DNA from: Virgibacillus sp. LDC-1
Lineage (GTDB): Bacteria; Bacillota; Bacilli; Bacillales; Amphibacillaceae
Direction: 5' to 3'
Length of the DNA stretch: 64,000 bases
Assembly (NCBI RefSeq): GCF_030137545.1
Contig: NZ_JARUVL010000002.1
Span: 248,001-312,000 of the forward strand
Shown: piece by piece, positions 46,583-54,730 of the stretch
Layout: every line of letters begins with the position of its first letter
Numbering within the stretch: the stretch's first letter is position 1
Position numbers and translations under genes: made by a program
Notes under the pieces: model-generated
What the model saw: only the letters and a program-made list of their open reading frames with translations
Database searches by the model: none
What the model was told of the DNA's origin: nothing

Positions 46583-46813
46583 AAAAAGACTAGCCCTAAA
46601 AAGAGCTAGCCTTAAACCATAATTTTTATAAAGAGCCACAATTGCCGTATTTTGCAATAAAAAGTTTTAAACCACCACTTCTACAAAGTGGGTGTTCGCA
46701 AAAGCTTTCCTGCCTTCCGCACAATAACGGCACGGCATTAGAGCTTTAATTTAAAACTCCCTATTCACTAATTAGAGGTTAAAACTTAAGAAAATACGTA
46801 CATCGTAGCCTGT
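46583..46813 (-). ncRNA. Candidate structured RNA, unidentified
   Basis: A gene-free stretch with its own promoter (46820-46848) and terminator. The RNA is closed by a long-range stem, AAGTTTTAACC (46778-46788) with GGTTTAAAACTT (46662-46673). Inside are AAAGCT/AGCTTT with TGCC/GGCA and CCG/CGG helices, and a hairpin CCACTT/GAAGTGG with a 4-base loop (about 46674-46692). The terminator pairs GGCTAGCTC with GGGCTAGTC before five U. Size and closing stem would suit a 6S-like RNA, but I do not recognise it. Confidence 0.55.
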
Positions 46814-46819
46814 AGCTTT

Positions 46820-46848
46820 ATACTACTATTTTCTGCTGTAAAAATCAA
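46820..46848 (-). promoter_or_regulatory. Promoter of the candidate structured RNA
   Basis: TTGATT, 17 bases, TAGTAT on the minus strand. Confidence 0.5.
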
Positions 46849-46999
46849 TGGAAAAACCTGCCACATTACGAAAATGAGTCAATTATCCCGAATTTGTCAC
46901 AATATTCATGCATATATGTCATTCTTTTGTCCTGTATCGTTTAATTTCTATTTGGCTAATGGATTTTCATTGAAGCTAATATTCAAGCGCTCCGCTAAT

Positions 47000-47140
47000 C
47001 TATATTTTAGTGTTTTTCTTTTTCGCTCTTTGCTCTAGTTGTGATCTTGGTTGCTGTTCTGCCTCATCCTCTGTATATCCCTGTGGATTCAAGCTAGATA
47101 TCGGTCGTTTTTTACTCCAATTGTTTTTCTTTTCACTCAT
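47000..47140 (-). CDS. 46-residue basic hypothetical protein
   Basis: ATG 47140 follows a nearly perfect GGAGGTGTGATT site and opens a 46-codon frame. The product is hydrophilic, Lys- and Gln-rich at both ends (MSEKKNNWSKKRPISS; tail RAKKKNTKI). No membrane span. It could be a sporulation-related or nucleic-acid-binding small protein, but I do not recognise the family. The strong binding site is the main support. Confidence 0.65.
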   Translation of the reverse strand: MSEKKNNWSKKRPISSLNPQGYTEDEAEQQPRSQLEQRAKKKNTKI

Positions 47141-47233
47141 AATCACACCTCCTGCTATTAGTATGGAATATTGCTCCATGCTTTATCCAAATCCATAAAC
47201 CACTAAAGATCACTTGCATCCAAACATAAAGAA

Positions 47234-47275
47234 ACGCCAGAGGTGAGAAAATTGTTCTCACCCTCTGACGTCCTT
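47234..47275 (-). terminator. Terminator after the rhodanese gene
   Basis: ACGTCAGAGGGTGAGAA and TTCTCACCTCTGGCGT pair on the minus strand (one bulge, one G-U), then a T-rich tail. Confidence 0.8.
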
Positions 47276-47291
47276 CATTCTAAAATTTAAT

Positions 47292-47597
47292 CTAATCTGT
47301 TTTTTCGACTGCTTCATCCCAAGCTAGCATGCCACCTTTTACATTTATCACCTGATAACCATTAGCCTGCAAAAATTCACATGCACGCCCACTTCTTCCA
47401 CCAGAACGGCAAACGAGATAATGGACAGTCTGCTTATCTATTTCATCAAGCCTCTCCGGTATTTCACTTAGACGTATATGGTAGGCACCTGGAACTTTCC
47501 CTTGGGCCACTTCATCATCCTCGCGAACATCTATAATGCTCAGGTTAGCGCCAGTTTTTAGTCTTTCTGCAAGTTCTGATGTTGATATTTCTTTCAT
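47292..47597 (-). CDS. Single-domain rhodanese-like protein
   Basis: 101 residues. Catalytic Cys in LVCRSGGRSG (near residue 63) begins the CRxGxR active-site loop. Such proteins carry persulfide sulfur in the cytoplasm. It lies 31 bases after yteJ on the same strand, probably at the end of the sppA-yteJ operon, followed by a terminator. ATG follows GGAGGGATATGG. Confidence 0.9.
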   Translation of the reverse strand: MKEISTSELAERLKTGANLSIIDVREDDEVAQGKVPGAYHIRLSEIPERLDEIDKQTVHYLVCRSGGRSGRACEFLQANGYQVINVKGGMLAWDEAVEKTD

Positions 47598-47628
47598 CCA
47601 TATCCCTCCAGTTTAATTTTACTTATTC

Positions 47629-48105
47629 TTATCGCTCATGAATTACACTCGTATCTCCTATCATATCGTGAATTCCTCTTTTTCGATCATCAAAGGCAAC
47701 AACGATATATAACAATCCAGCAATGGTAAAAACACGATAAAAAAATCTGCCAATAATTTCACGAAAAATCAAGTCACTCCATGTAAGTGGCTCTAAATCC
47801 TTTCGAATTACCTTTATGCCAAAAATCATTTTACCTAATGTTTGGCTAAAATACTTCGTCATGAGCAAAAAATATAAATAAAGTACACCGATGCTTATGA
47901 TGCCATTTACTGTCCAATATCCGATAGAGATCGGACTGCCTCCCGTACCGATAAAATGCAATGGAAGAAGCACTATTCCGGTTATACTAAATACGATAAT
48001 CAAATCCGCCATATATGCCCAAAAGCGCATCCAAAAACCTGCGTAACGAAGATGAACTGGTAGAGTATCCTCTATTTCATAAGTAGCATTTATTTCTTCC
48101 TTCAT
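47629..48105 (-). CDS. yteJ: RDD family membrane protein, YteJ-like
   Basis: 158 residues with three or four membrane helices and the RDD pattern: FWMRFWAYMADLIIVFSITG with conserved Arg and Asp, and a later segment LGKMIFGIKVIRKD. Function of the family is debated (ion or small-molecule transport). It follows sppA as in B. subtilis, where YteJ acts with SppA. ATG 48105 follows AGGAGGG; six extra codons upstream would overlap that site. Confidence 0.85.
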   Translation of the reverse strand: MKEEINATYEIEDTLPVHLRYAGFWMRFWAYMADLIIVFSITGIVLLPLHFIGTGGSPISIGYWTVNGIISIGVLYLYFLLMTKYFSQTLGKMIFGIKVIRKDLEPLTWSDLIFREIIGRFFYRVFTIAGLLYIVVAFDDRKRGIHDMIGDTSVIHER

Positions 48106-48200
48106 CCGAATCCCTCCTAACATAATATGTTCAGGCCATGAGATGTTCCTATTAAATTGGAGCCTTATATCCTTTTTCTACTGCTATAGCCTCAGAAGTC

Positions 48201-49196
48201 TTATTTCGTATATAAATACATCGCACTTGGTGTATTTGCTCTTCGAAGCAGGTCTTCAAAACTAGCTGCATCAAGCTTTGAATCAAAAAATTGCTGCAGG
48301 CTACCACTAATAAATTGATTAATTCCTAAGCCATCACTATATTCCACAACAGTTGCATCCCCAAGGTTATGATCCGCCTTCATCAATGCAATCGTATCAT
48401 CTAACGTACCTAATTCATCAACAAGTCCATTTTCTTGCGCTTGTGTTCCTGTATAAACACGGCCATCTCCAAGCTTTCGTACCTTTTCCTCTGGCATTTC
48501 ACGTCCATCCACAATCACTTGGACAAATTCATCATAAAGTTCATCAATCATTGCTTGTAAAATAGCCCGTTCCTCTTCTGTCATTGGCCGAGAAGAAGAC
48601 ATAATATCCTTATATTCACCGCTTTTTATCGTATTCACATCAATACCGAGTTTTTTTGCTAGCTCTGCATAGTTGAGCGACTCCATAATAACGCCAATTG
48701 AACCAGTGAGCGTTGCTGGATGGGCAATAATTTTTTCAGCAGGCGCAGCAATGTAGTACCCACCTGATGCGGCTGTATTTCCCATTGAAACATAGACAGG
48801 CTTTTCATTCTCTGCTTGAATTTCAACCACTTTTTCATGAATTTCTGCACTTTCGACAACTCCACCACCAGGCGTGTTCACACGTAAAATTATCCCTTCG
48901 ACATTGGGATCATCTGCTGCTTGATCAAGCATGTCAACAAAGCGCTTATGATTATATGTATTTGTCGTTACAATCCCACCCGCTCCACTACTTTGGATAA
49001 TGCCTTCTAAATGAAGGATGGCAATTTTTCCAAATCCGCTTCCTTCTTCAACTACCCGCTCTTCATAATCCGTCACAAAGGAACGAAACATCGTTTTAAA
49101 ATCAGTCGTTGCTACTGTTGCTGTTATTTGCGAAAAAATTGACAAAAACAATAGTCCAATCGCTATCCCTAATGCTATCCATCGTTTTTTACTCAC
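48201..49196 (-). CDS. sppA: Signal peptide peptidase SppA
   Basis: 331 residues: an N-terminal membrane helix (6-28), then an extracytoplasmic ClpP-like serine protease domain. Nucleophile Ser144 is in AASGGYY and general base Lys196 in GEYKDIM, matching the B. subtilis Ser/Lys dyad in spacing. It degrades cleaved signal peptides in the membrane and is linked to lantibiotic resistance. GTG start 49196 lies 7 bases after GGAGG. First gene of the sppA-yteJ-rhodanese run. Confidence 0.94.
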   Translation of the reverse strand: MSKKRWIALGIAIGLLFLSIFSQITATVATTDFKTMFRSFVTDYEERVVEEGSGFGKIAILHLEGIIQSSGAGGIVTTNTYNHKRFVDMLDQAADDPNVEGIILRVNTPGGGVVESAEIHEKVVEIQAENEKPVYVSMGNTAASGGYYIAAPAEKIIAHPATLTGSIGVIMESLNYAELAKKLGIDVNTIKSGEYKDIMSSSRPMTEEERAILQAMIDELYDEFVQVIVDGREMPEEKVRKLGDGRVYTGTQAQENGLVDELGTLDDTIALMKADHNLGDATVVEYSDGLGINQFISGSLQQFFDSKLDAASFEDLLRRANTPSAMYLYTK

Positions 49197-49255
49197 ACTT
49201 TATCCTCCATTCAATATTTACTTTAATCATTCATTTGATTGCATTCAAAAAGAAA

Positions 49256-49290
49256 AATCATTTGCTACTCACAAATTGCAAATGATATTT
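49256..49290 (-). terminator. Terminator between small gene and sppA
   Basis: ATCATTTGC and GCAAATGAT pair with a 12-base loop, followed by a T-rich run on the minus strand. Its presence supports transcription of the small ORF upstream. Confidence 0.75.
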
Positions 49291-49384
49291 ATTCATCAAC
49301 TTCATTTATTACCTTTACATACATACAATTATTCATATTCCCCTTCATTATAGCAAAACTTGCTTCTATTTCTAAATTAGAATT

Positions 49385-49549
49385 TTAATCTCTACCAATC
49401 ACACTCGTTTCTGCAGGTCTGGAAATAAAAGACTGTACACAGTTCCAAACGCACAGCAAAAATAAATGTGATATCTTCGTTCGACTCATCCAAATTCCTA
49501 TTCCTACAACGACGATAAGGATGAACTCCATGACAATTACGCGATTCAT
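49385..49549 (-). CDS. Possible 54-residue single-span membrane protein
   Basis: ATG 49549 follows GGAGGGA by 6 bases. The product begins MNRVIVMEFILIVVVGIGIW, a membrane span, with a Cys-containing second hydrophobic patch and a polar tail. A terminator lies about 100 bases after the stop. I do not recognise it; the binding site and terminator are the only support. Confidence 0.45.
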   Translation of the reverse strand: MNRVIVMEFILIVVVGIGIWMSRTKISHLFLLCVWNCVQSFISRPAETSVIGRD

Positions 49550-49730
49550 CTTTATTCCCTCCGTGAAGAACATCATTAAGATAGATGTTTCTTCTATATT
49601 TAAGACTTGCATATACACCTCTATCCCTATTCAGAATTCAGAACAGAGCGATAAAATGCACTGAAACAAAAAAACTTCCCCCAAAAAATTCGGACGAAAT
49701 ATGGACGACTAGAATTTACGTTTTATTAGA

Positions 49731-50046
49731 TAAAAACATCGAGTAGTTGAAGTGGGTGAGACTCCTTGAAAAAGGAAAGCGCTTTTTCTGCGTGCGGTGT
49801 GTCACTGCCGAAGCGTTTCTTATCCAGCGGGAAGCAACAGGGAACGCAAACTATAACCGTCATGTCCTGTTGCAACGGCTGCGCTAATACGTCCTGTACG
49901 TCGAAAAATCCACACGGAAAAAGAGCATTTTCTTTTCCGTGTTAGTTGAGGCTGTGCCACAGAAAAGAAGACACTGCGAAGTCATTTTGAGTAGATGTCG
50001 CGCTTATGCCTGTGGTGAAAGCGATCCCATTTTCAAACTACGATAC
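49731..50046 (-). repeat. Dispersed intergenic repeat, copy A
   Basis: Read on the minus strand it shares blocks, in the same order, with the element at 62953-63118: TTTGAAAATGGG, TCGCTTTC, GCCTCAACTAAC, CGGAAAAGAAA, TTTTTCGACGTACAG, GCGTTCCC, TTCAA. It is longer through an insertion of about 60 bases after the first block and a longer distal part. It contains a hairpin CACGGAAAA/TTTTCCGTG. No ORF or transposase. Confidence 0.75.
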
Positions 50047-50177
50047 TTTTTTTATACAATTACTCTTTTTTAGAAAATGAAGCCTCATTTCCATTCCAAA
50101 GCTAAACCAAAAAATGAAAAGGTACGCTTTCAAATCTCATATTTTGGGTACACTACCTGTATAAAGGAGCGAATAAA

Positions 50178-50273
50178 ATGTACAAAAATCATGAACGAAA
50201 GCTCATATGGCTCGCCTTTATAGTGGCAGCCATTATGCTTCTATCAATTGTTGGACGATTATTCAGTGGATGA
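50178..50273 (+). CDS. 31-residue single-span membrane peptide, first in the bd oxidase operon
   Basis: ATG 50178 follows AAAGGAGCG. The product has a basic start (MYKNHERK) and one hydrophobic span (LIWLAFIVAAIMLLSIVG). It ends 12 bases before cydA, in the cydA binding-site region, so it is translated with the operon. bd-type oxidases often have tiny single-helix subunits; the CydS-like one is downstream, so this may be a second accessory peptide or a translational coupler. Confidence 0.65.
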   Translation: MYKNHERKLIWLAFIVAAIMLLSIVGRLFSG

Positions 50274-50285
50274 GGAGGATGAACA

Positions 50286-51626
50286 TTGATTAATGATAAC
50301 GCCGTTTACGCTAGTAGAGTTCTCACAGAGCTTACACTTTCGTTCCATATTATTTACGCCACACTAGGTGTTGGTGTCCCATTAATGATTATGATCGCCC
50401 ACTGGGTTGGAATTAAAAAAAATGATGAACATTATATTTTACTCGCTAGACGTTGGACACGCGGGTTCGTCATCACAGTAGCTGTAGGGGTTGTTACTGG
50501 AACAGCGATTGGATTGCAATTATCATTACTCTGGCCAAATTTTATGGAATTAGCAGGAAATGTTATCGCATTGCCTTTATTCATGGAAACCTTTGCGTTT
50601 TTCTTTGAAGCAATTTTCCTTGGAATTTACCTGTATACATGGGATCGCTTTAAAGATCAGCGAAAGCATTTACTTTTACTGATACCCGTTGCGATTGGTG
50701 CTTCTTTTTCAGCAGTATTTATTACAATGGTGAATGCTTTTATGAACGCACCACAAGGGTTTGATGTAGTAAATGGAGAACTAGTTAATGTCAATCCGCT
50801 TGTCGCCATGTTCAATCCTGCGATGCCGACAAAGGTAGCGCATGTAGTAGTGACAGCTTATATGACATCCGCATTTATACTTGCAGCCATCGCAGCGTTT
50901 CGTTTACTCAGAGGATCAACACATATTTATCATAAAAAAGCACTTTATCTCATGATGAAGATTGGCTTTGTCTTTTCGATTGCAACGCTATTAATTGGCG
51001 ATCTCTCTGGAAAATATTTAGCTTCCTATCAGCCAGAAAAATTAGCAGCAGCAGAGTGGCATTTTGAAACAGAGGATTATGCACCATTAATCCTTTTAGG
51101 CTGGTTAGATGAAGAAGAAAATGTGAAATATGCAATTGAAATCCCATATGCGCTCAGTATGCTTGCACATGGATGGCCTTCAGCCGAGGTAATCGGTCTT
51201 GATCAGTTCCCAAAAGATGAGATTCCTCCTCTATATATACACTACTTATTTAATATCATGGTAGGAATCGGAATGCTCATGATTGTCGTTTCCTTTATGT
51301 ATTGGCTTGGTATTCGACGTCGCTGGCCCTTTATTCAAACCCGAGCCTTCCGTTGGTTAATCGTCGCTGGTGGACCATTATCGATGATTGCGATTGAAAC
51401 CGGCTGGTGGTTAGCAGAGGTTGGCAGACAGCCATGGATTTTACGTGGACTAATGAAAACAGCAGAAGCAGCTACAACGAGTGAACATGTAGATATAATG
51501 CTCCTTCTCTTTTGCGGTCTCTATTTAATCCTCGGGATTGGCTCCGTTGTTGTTTTATCGCGGATGTTTCGAAAGAATCCAGTTGAACGCGAATTAGAGG
51601 AACGGAAAGGAGCTGCGCACACATGA
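50286..51626 (+). CDS. cydA: Cytochrome bd-type quinol oxidase subunit I
   Basis: 446 residues, about nine membrane helices. The start LTLSFHIIYATLGVGVPL carries a haem-ligand His, and GRQPWIL near residue 385 is the conserved CydA block. With subunit II it oxidises quinol and reduces oxygen to water without pumping protons. It has no long Q-loop insert, as in Bacillus/Geobacillus enzymes. TTG start 50286 lies 6 bases after GAGGAGGA. Corresponds to B. subtilis YthA. It overlaps cydB by 4 bases. Confidence 0.9.
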   Translation: MINDNAVYASRVLTELTLSFHIIYATLGVGVPLMIMIAHWVGIKKNDEHYILLARRWTRGFVITVAVGVVTGTAIGLQLSLLWPNFMELAGNVIALPLFMETFAFFFEAIFLGIYLYTWDRFKDQRKHLLLLIPVAIGASFSAVFITMVNAFMNAPQGFDVVNGELVNVNPLVAMFNPAMPTKVAHVVVTAYMTSAFILAAIAAFRLLRGSTHIYHKKALYLMMKIGFVFSIATLLIGDLSGKYLASYQPEKLAAAEWHFETEDYAPLILLGWLDEEENVKYAIEIPYALSMLAHGWPSAEVIGLDQFPKDEIPPLYIHYLFNIMVGIGMLMIVVSFMYWLGIRRRWPFIQTRAFRWLIVAGGPLSMIAIETGWWLAEVGRQPWILRGLMKTAEAATTSEHVDIMLLLFCGLYLILGIGSVVVLSRMFRKNPVERELEERKGAAHT

Positions 51627-52651
51627 CCATTAACTTAGAAATTATCGGGATTCTCGTGCTTTGGACATTTTTATTCGGATATGTCATTGTTGCATCGATA
51701 GACTTTGGTGCGGGATTTTTCAATGCATACAGTGAATTTGTGAATAAACAACATATTCTAACGAAAATTATTCAACGGTACTTGTCTCCTGTATGGGAAG
51801 TGACGAATGTCTTTCTAGTTTTCTTTTTCGTAGGGGTTGTCGGTTTCTTTCCAAAAACCGCCTTCTACTATGGTACCGTTCTACTCGTTCCTGCGAGTAT
51901 CGCCATTGTTCTATTAGGAATTCGCGGTTCATACTATGCATTTGAAACGTATGGATCTCGAGAACACAAAGGCTACGCATTTATGTATGGTGTATCCGGC
52001 CTTTTTCTTCCGGCAGCATTGTCTATTGTTTTAACCATTTCCGAAGGTGGCTTTGTATCCATTGTCAACGGAAATCCTGATTTAGATTATTGGGCACTTT
52101 TTACAAGTCCCTTAACGTGGAGCATTGTTGTTCTAAGTTTAGCTGCCGTTCTCTATATTTCAGCAGTTTTTCTAACGTGGTATGCCAACAAAGCCAAAGA
52201 TATTGAAGCGACAAATTTGCTGCGAAGATATGCGTTAATATGGGCATTTCCAACGATCATTACAGCCGGTGGTATTATTTACGAACTCCGCTTCCACAAC
52301 CCCGCTCACTATGAACGGATATTAGACCTTTGGTGGATGTTTGGTATTTCCGCTATTTTCTTTTTAGGAACAGTATGGCTTATTTGGCGGCGCAAAAAGT
52401 ATGGACTTGCATTCGGGCTGCTCGTAGGACAGTTTGCCTTTGCATTTTACGGGTATGGAATTTCGCATTATCCATATCTCCTTTATCCGTACTTAACGAT
52501 TTATGATAGCTTTACAAATGAGGCAATGGCTATTTCGCTAGTTGTGGCGTTTATCGCAGGACTGTTACTACTTATTCCATCCTTATATTTATTGCTACGT
52601 CTCTTTCTATTTAATAAGGATTATGTAAGTGGTAGCTCTGATCATTATTAA
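51623..52651 (+). CDS. cydB: Cytochrome bd-type quinol oxidase subunit II
   Basis: 342 residues, about eight membrane helices, with the CydB start LEIIGILVLWTFLFGYVIVASIDFGAG containing the conserved Phe-Gly-Ala-Gly. It pairs with subunit I in the membrane. ATG 51623 overlaps the cydA stop, giving coupled translation, and a CydS ORF follows after 17 bases. Corresponds to B. subtilis YthB. Confidence 0.9.
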   Translation: MTINLEIIGILVLWTFLFGYVIVASIDFGAGFFNAYSEFVNKQHILTKIIQRYLSPVWEVTNVFLVFFFVGVVGFFPKTAFYYGTVLLVPASIAIVLLGIRGSYYAFETYGSREHKGYAFMYGVSGLFLPAALSIVLTISEGGFVSIVNGNPDLDYWALFTSPLTWSIVVLSLAAVLYISAVFLTWYANKAKDIEATNLLRRYALIWAFPTIITAGGIIYELRFHNPAHYERILDLWWMFGISAIFFLGTVWLIWRRKKYGLAFGLLVGQFAFAFYGYGISHYPYLLYPYLTIYDSFTNEAMAISLVVAFIAGLLLLIPSLYLLLRLFLFNKDYVSGSSDHY

Positions 52652-52668
52652 TTGGTGAGGTGAAAAGC

Positions 52669-52797
52669 ATGGAAAGTTTTCTTATCTTTGTTGCTCCGTT
52701 TATCATCTTAATTATTTCCATTGTGCTTGCATTTTGGATTGCACTGCGAGATGGAGCAGTAACTGCAGCTGCTTCAAATTCAGAATCAGAACAATAA
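52669..52797 (+). CDS. cydS: CydS-type small subunit of the bd oxidase
   Basis: 42 codons from ATG 52669 after GAGGTGAAAAGC. The peptide starts MESFLIFVAPFIILI and continues SIVLAFWIALRDG, one membrane helix with the pattern FLIxxAP...AFWxxLxD known from the Geobacillus CydS subunit, which occupies the place of CydX on subunit I. The polar tail (TAAASNSESEQ) is longer than usual. Last gene of the operon, before a terminator. Confidence 0.8.
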   Translation: MESFLIFVAPFIILIISIVLAFWIALRDGAVTAAASNSESEQ

Positions 52798-52830
52798 CAC
52801 CACAAGCTAAGTTTGATTCAGATAAAAAAG

Positions 52831-52882
52831 AACAGTCCAACGAACAAAGCAAGTTGCTGCGATCGTTGGGCTGTTTGTTTCA
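52831..52882 (+). terminator. Terminator of the bd oxidase operon
   Basis: AACAGTCCAACGA and TCGTTGGGCTGTT (one G-U) pair across a 19-base loop, followed by a T-rich tail. Confidence 0.8.
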
Positions 52883-52915
52883 CAAAAAATGAGTCTCTTT
52901 TCCAAGATGGCTCTT

Positions 52916-53617
52916 TTATGGGATATCAATAATATCTCGCGGTGTAATAATGCCTTTCAAGTTTTTAGATGGCTTGCCATCATCTGTAATGAGCAACACA
53001 TCTAAGCGATTGCCTTGTCCAATTTGATTTTTAAAAATATCCTGAGCCTCGTAAATCGTCGTATCCTTCGTAATAAAACGATAGTTATTATTTTTTTGGC
53101 ACGATAACACTTCTCTTAAACAAGTTAAAATCGAAGGTAACTGGTTATCTTTCGCGTTTTTTGCCATCCATTGGGTAATTCCCTTTTCAGAAAGCAAGCC
53201 TATTAGATCCTTTCCACTGTAGATAGGAAACTTGGAAATATCCTTCGTTTTAATAACTTGGAGCAATGCGGATAGCTTATCATCTTCATGAAATATAGTT
53301 ACTTTCCGTGCAAACATCGGATAAACGCGCTTTGGTTCTGTTATTTCCTTTTCAATTCGTTCTATTCGCTCCACAACAGACAAATGCGGCTCAGCAATTA
53401 CATACGTCATATCGAGCCTATTATGAACAATCGCATTTCGCAAAGCAGCATATTCCAATAAATCTTCTTGGTATCGATTAATTACCGCATTTGATTTACT
53501 TAAAATTTTCACACTGCGTGTAAACCCTAAATCTTTTTTATGAATCATCCACGCTTTCAATGCCTTTTCGATTCGATTAAAAGCGATTAAAAATCGTTCT
53601 GCATTCTGATTATTCAT
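52916..53617 (-). CDS. HEPN-like helical domain fused to a CBS pair
   Basis: 233 residues. The N-terminal 80 residues are helical with LRNAIVHN, an R-x4-H motif (Arg60, His65) like that of HEPN nucleases and nucleotidyltransferase partners. Residues 95-233 form two CBS motifs (FPIYSGKDLIGLLSEKGI; VLLITDDG...LKGIITPRDIID), which usually bind adenine nucleotides. It could be a nucleotide-sensing RNA-binding protein, but function is unknown. ATG 53617 follows GGGGGG; the longer frame from 53647 includes the site. Standalone. Confidence 0.65.
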   Translation of the reverse strand: MNNQNAERFLIAFNRIEKALKAWMIHKKDLGFTRSVKILSKSNAVINRYQEDLLEYAALRNAIVHNRLDMTYVIAEPHLSVVERIERIEKEITEPKRVYPMFARKVTIFHEDDKLSALLQVIKTKDISKFPIYSGKDLIGLLSEKGITQWMAKNAKDNQLPSILTCLREVLSCQKNNNYRFITKDTTIYEAQDIFKNQIGQGNRLDVLLITDDGKPSKNLKGIITPRDIIDIP

Positions 53618-53696
53618 TTCTGTCCCCCCAGCACGCCCTAAAGCCATCCTATGAATCTATTATACTAAGTTTAACACATAGTGAAAATGCCCATGT

Positions 53697-53730
53697 AAAA
53701 ACGCCTAAGGTAATTAACCCTAGGCGTACG
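53697..53730 (-). terminator. Terminator after deoD
   Basis: ACGCCTAGGGT and ACCTTAGGCGT pair (one G-U) on the minus strand, then five U. Confidence 0.85.
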
Positions 53731-53744
53731 ATTAATATTATTTT

Positions 53745-54464
53745 TTAGCCAATCTCGAGCGCTATTTCCATCATATTTGTAAATGCCGTTTGCCGTTCTT
53801 CTGGAGTCGTTTGTTCGTGACGAAAAATATGGTCACTTACTGTCATGATTGTAAGTGCATTTACTCCGGCATAAGCAGCATTTAGATAAAGACCGGTTGT
53901 CTCCATTTCTGCGCAAAGAATTCCCATCTCACTCCATTTTTTTAATGCTGTTTCATCCGCATTATAAAATACATCACTCGAAAGGACATTACCAACATGG
54001 ACAGGAAGGTCTCTTTCATCCGCTGCGCGCTTTGCTTTTTCCAACAAATCATAGGAAGCAATTGCAGCATAGTGACCTGGTAAATGAAATTGACGAACAT
54101 ACTCGGAATCAGTAGAAGCTCCCATCGCTAAAACAATGTCATATAAGTTCATATTATCTTGAATCGCCCCACAGGAACCAATACGAATTAAGTTTTTTAC
54201 ACCGAAAACATGAATGAGTTCCCATGAATAAAGTGCCATACTTGGTGTTCCCATTCCAGTTCCCATTACGGAAATCCTTTTACCTTTGTATGTTCCAGTA
54301 TATCCAAGCATCCCTCGCACTTCGTTAAATTGAACGATATCCTCTAAAAAGGTTTCAGCAATAAACTTGGCACGTAATGGATCACCTGGCAATAAAATAG
54401 TTTTAGCAATTTCTGCTCCTTGTGGCTTAATGTGCGGCGTTTCTTTTACGTTAGCTTTGCTCAT
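53745..54464 (-). CDS. deoD: Purine nucleoside phosphorylase, hexameric type
   Basis: 239 residues with PNP/UDP family motifs: LLPGDPLRAKFIAE (phosphate Arg) near residue 27, RIGSCGAIQ near 93, and MSDHI preceded by AEMETTGLY near 185. It splits purine nucleosides with phosphate, feeding bases to salvage, and complements the nucleoside and purine permeases in this window. ATG 54464 follows GGAGAAAA. A promoter plus an operator-like repeat lie upstream, below a GntR-family regulator gene. Confidence 0.95.
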   Translation of the reverse strand: MSKANVKETPHIKPQGAEIAKTILLPGDPLRAKFIAETFLEDIVQFNEVRGMLGYTGTYKGKRISVMGTGMGTPSMALYSWELIHVFGVKNLIRIGSCGAIQDNMNLYDIVLAMGASTDSEYVRQFHLPGHYAAIASYDLLEKAKRAADERDLPVHVGNVLSSDVFYNADETALKKWSEMGILCAEMETTGLYLNAAYAGVNALTIMTVSDHIFRHEQTTPEERQTAFTNMMEIALEIG

Positions 54465-54563
54465 TTAGTTTTCTCCTTTGTTTATATGAACTGCAACCTT
54501 CTGAGAACGATGGAATAATGCTTTTAGCTGCGCTCATATTTTATATTGTATACTTGTCTAATA

Positions 54564-54583
54564 AGTTGTATATATGTACAAGT
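54564..54583 (-). promoter_or_regulatory. Operator-like inverted repeat before deoD
   Basis: AGTTGTA-TATATG-TACAAGT, arms matching at 6 of 7 positions, immediately downstream of the deoD -10 box. A further TTGTATAC/ACTTGT half-site lies at about 54546-54558. It is in the range of sites bound by GntR/HutC regulators, one of which is encoded next door. Confidence 0.5.
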
Positions 54584-54585
54584 AA

Positions 54586-54614
54586 ATTGTAGCATAGCAA
54601 CGAAATCATTTCAA
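54586..54614 (-). promoter_or_regulatory. SigA-type promoter of deoD
   Basis: TTGAAA, 17 bases, TACAAT on the minus strand, about 120 bases before the deoD start. Confidence 0.6.
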
Positions 54615-54730
54615 ACAAATATCCCTTTCATAACGTTCCCTTATAACAAATCCTATATACAGAGTCTTTGAATTTAGACAATGAAAAAACAATCTAGCTA
54701 AGAGCTACATTGTTTTAGCGAAATCTATGA

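Noticed and set aside
47010-47198. 62-codon plus-strand ORF
   Set aside because: Antisense shadow of the 46-residue protein gene, with no binding site.
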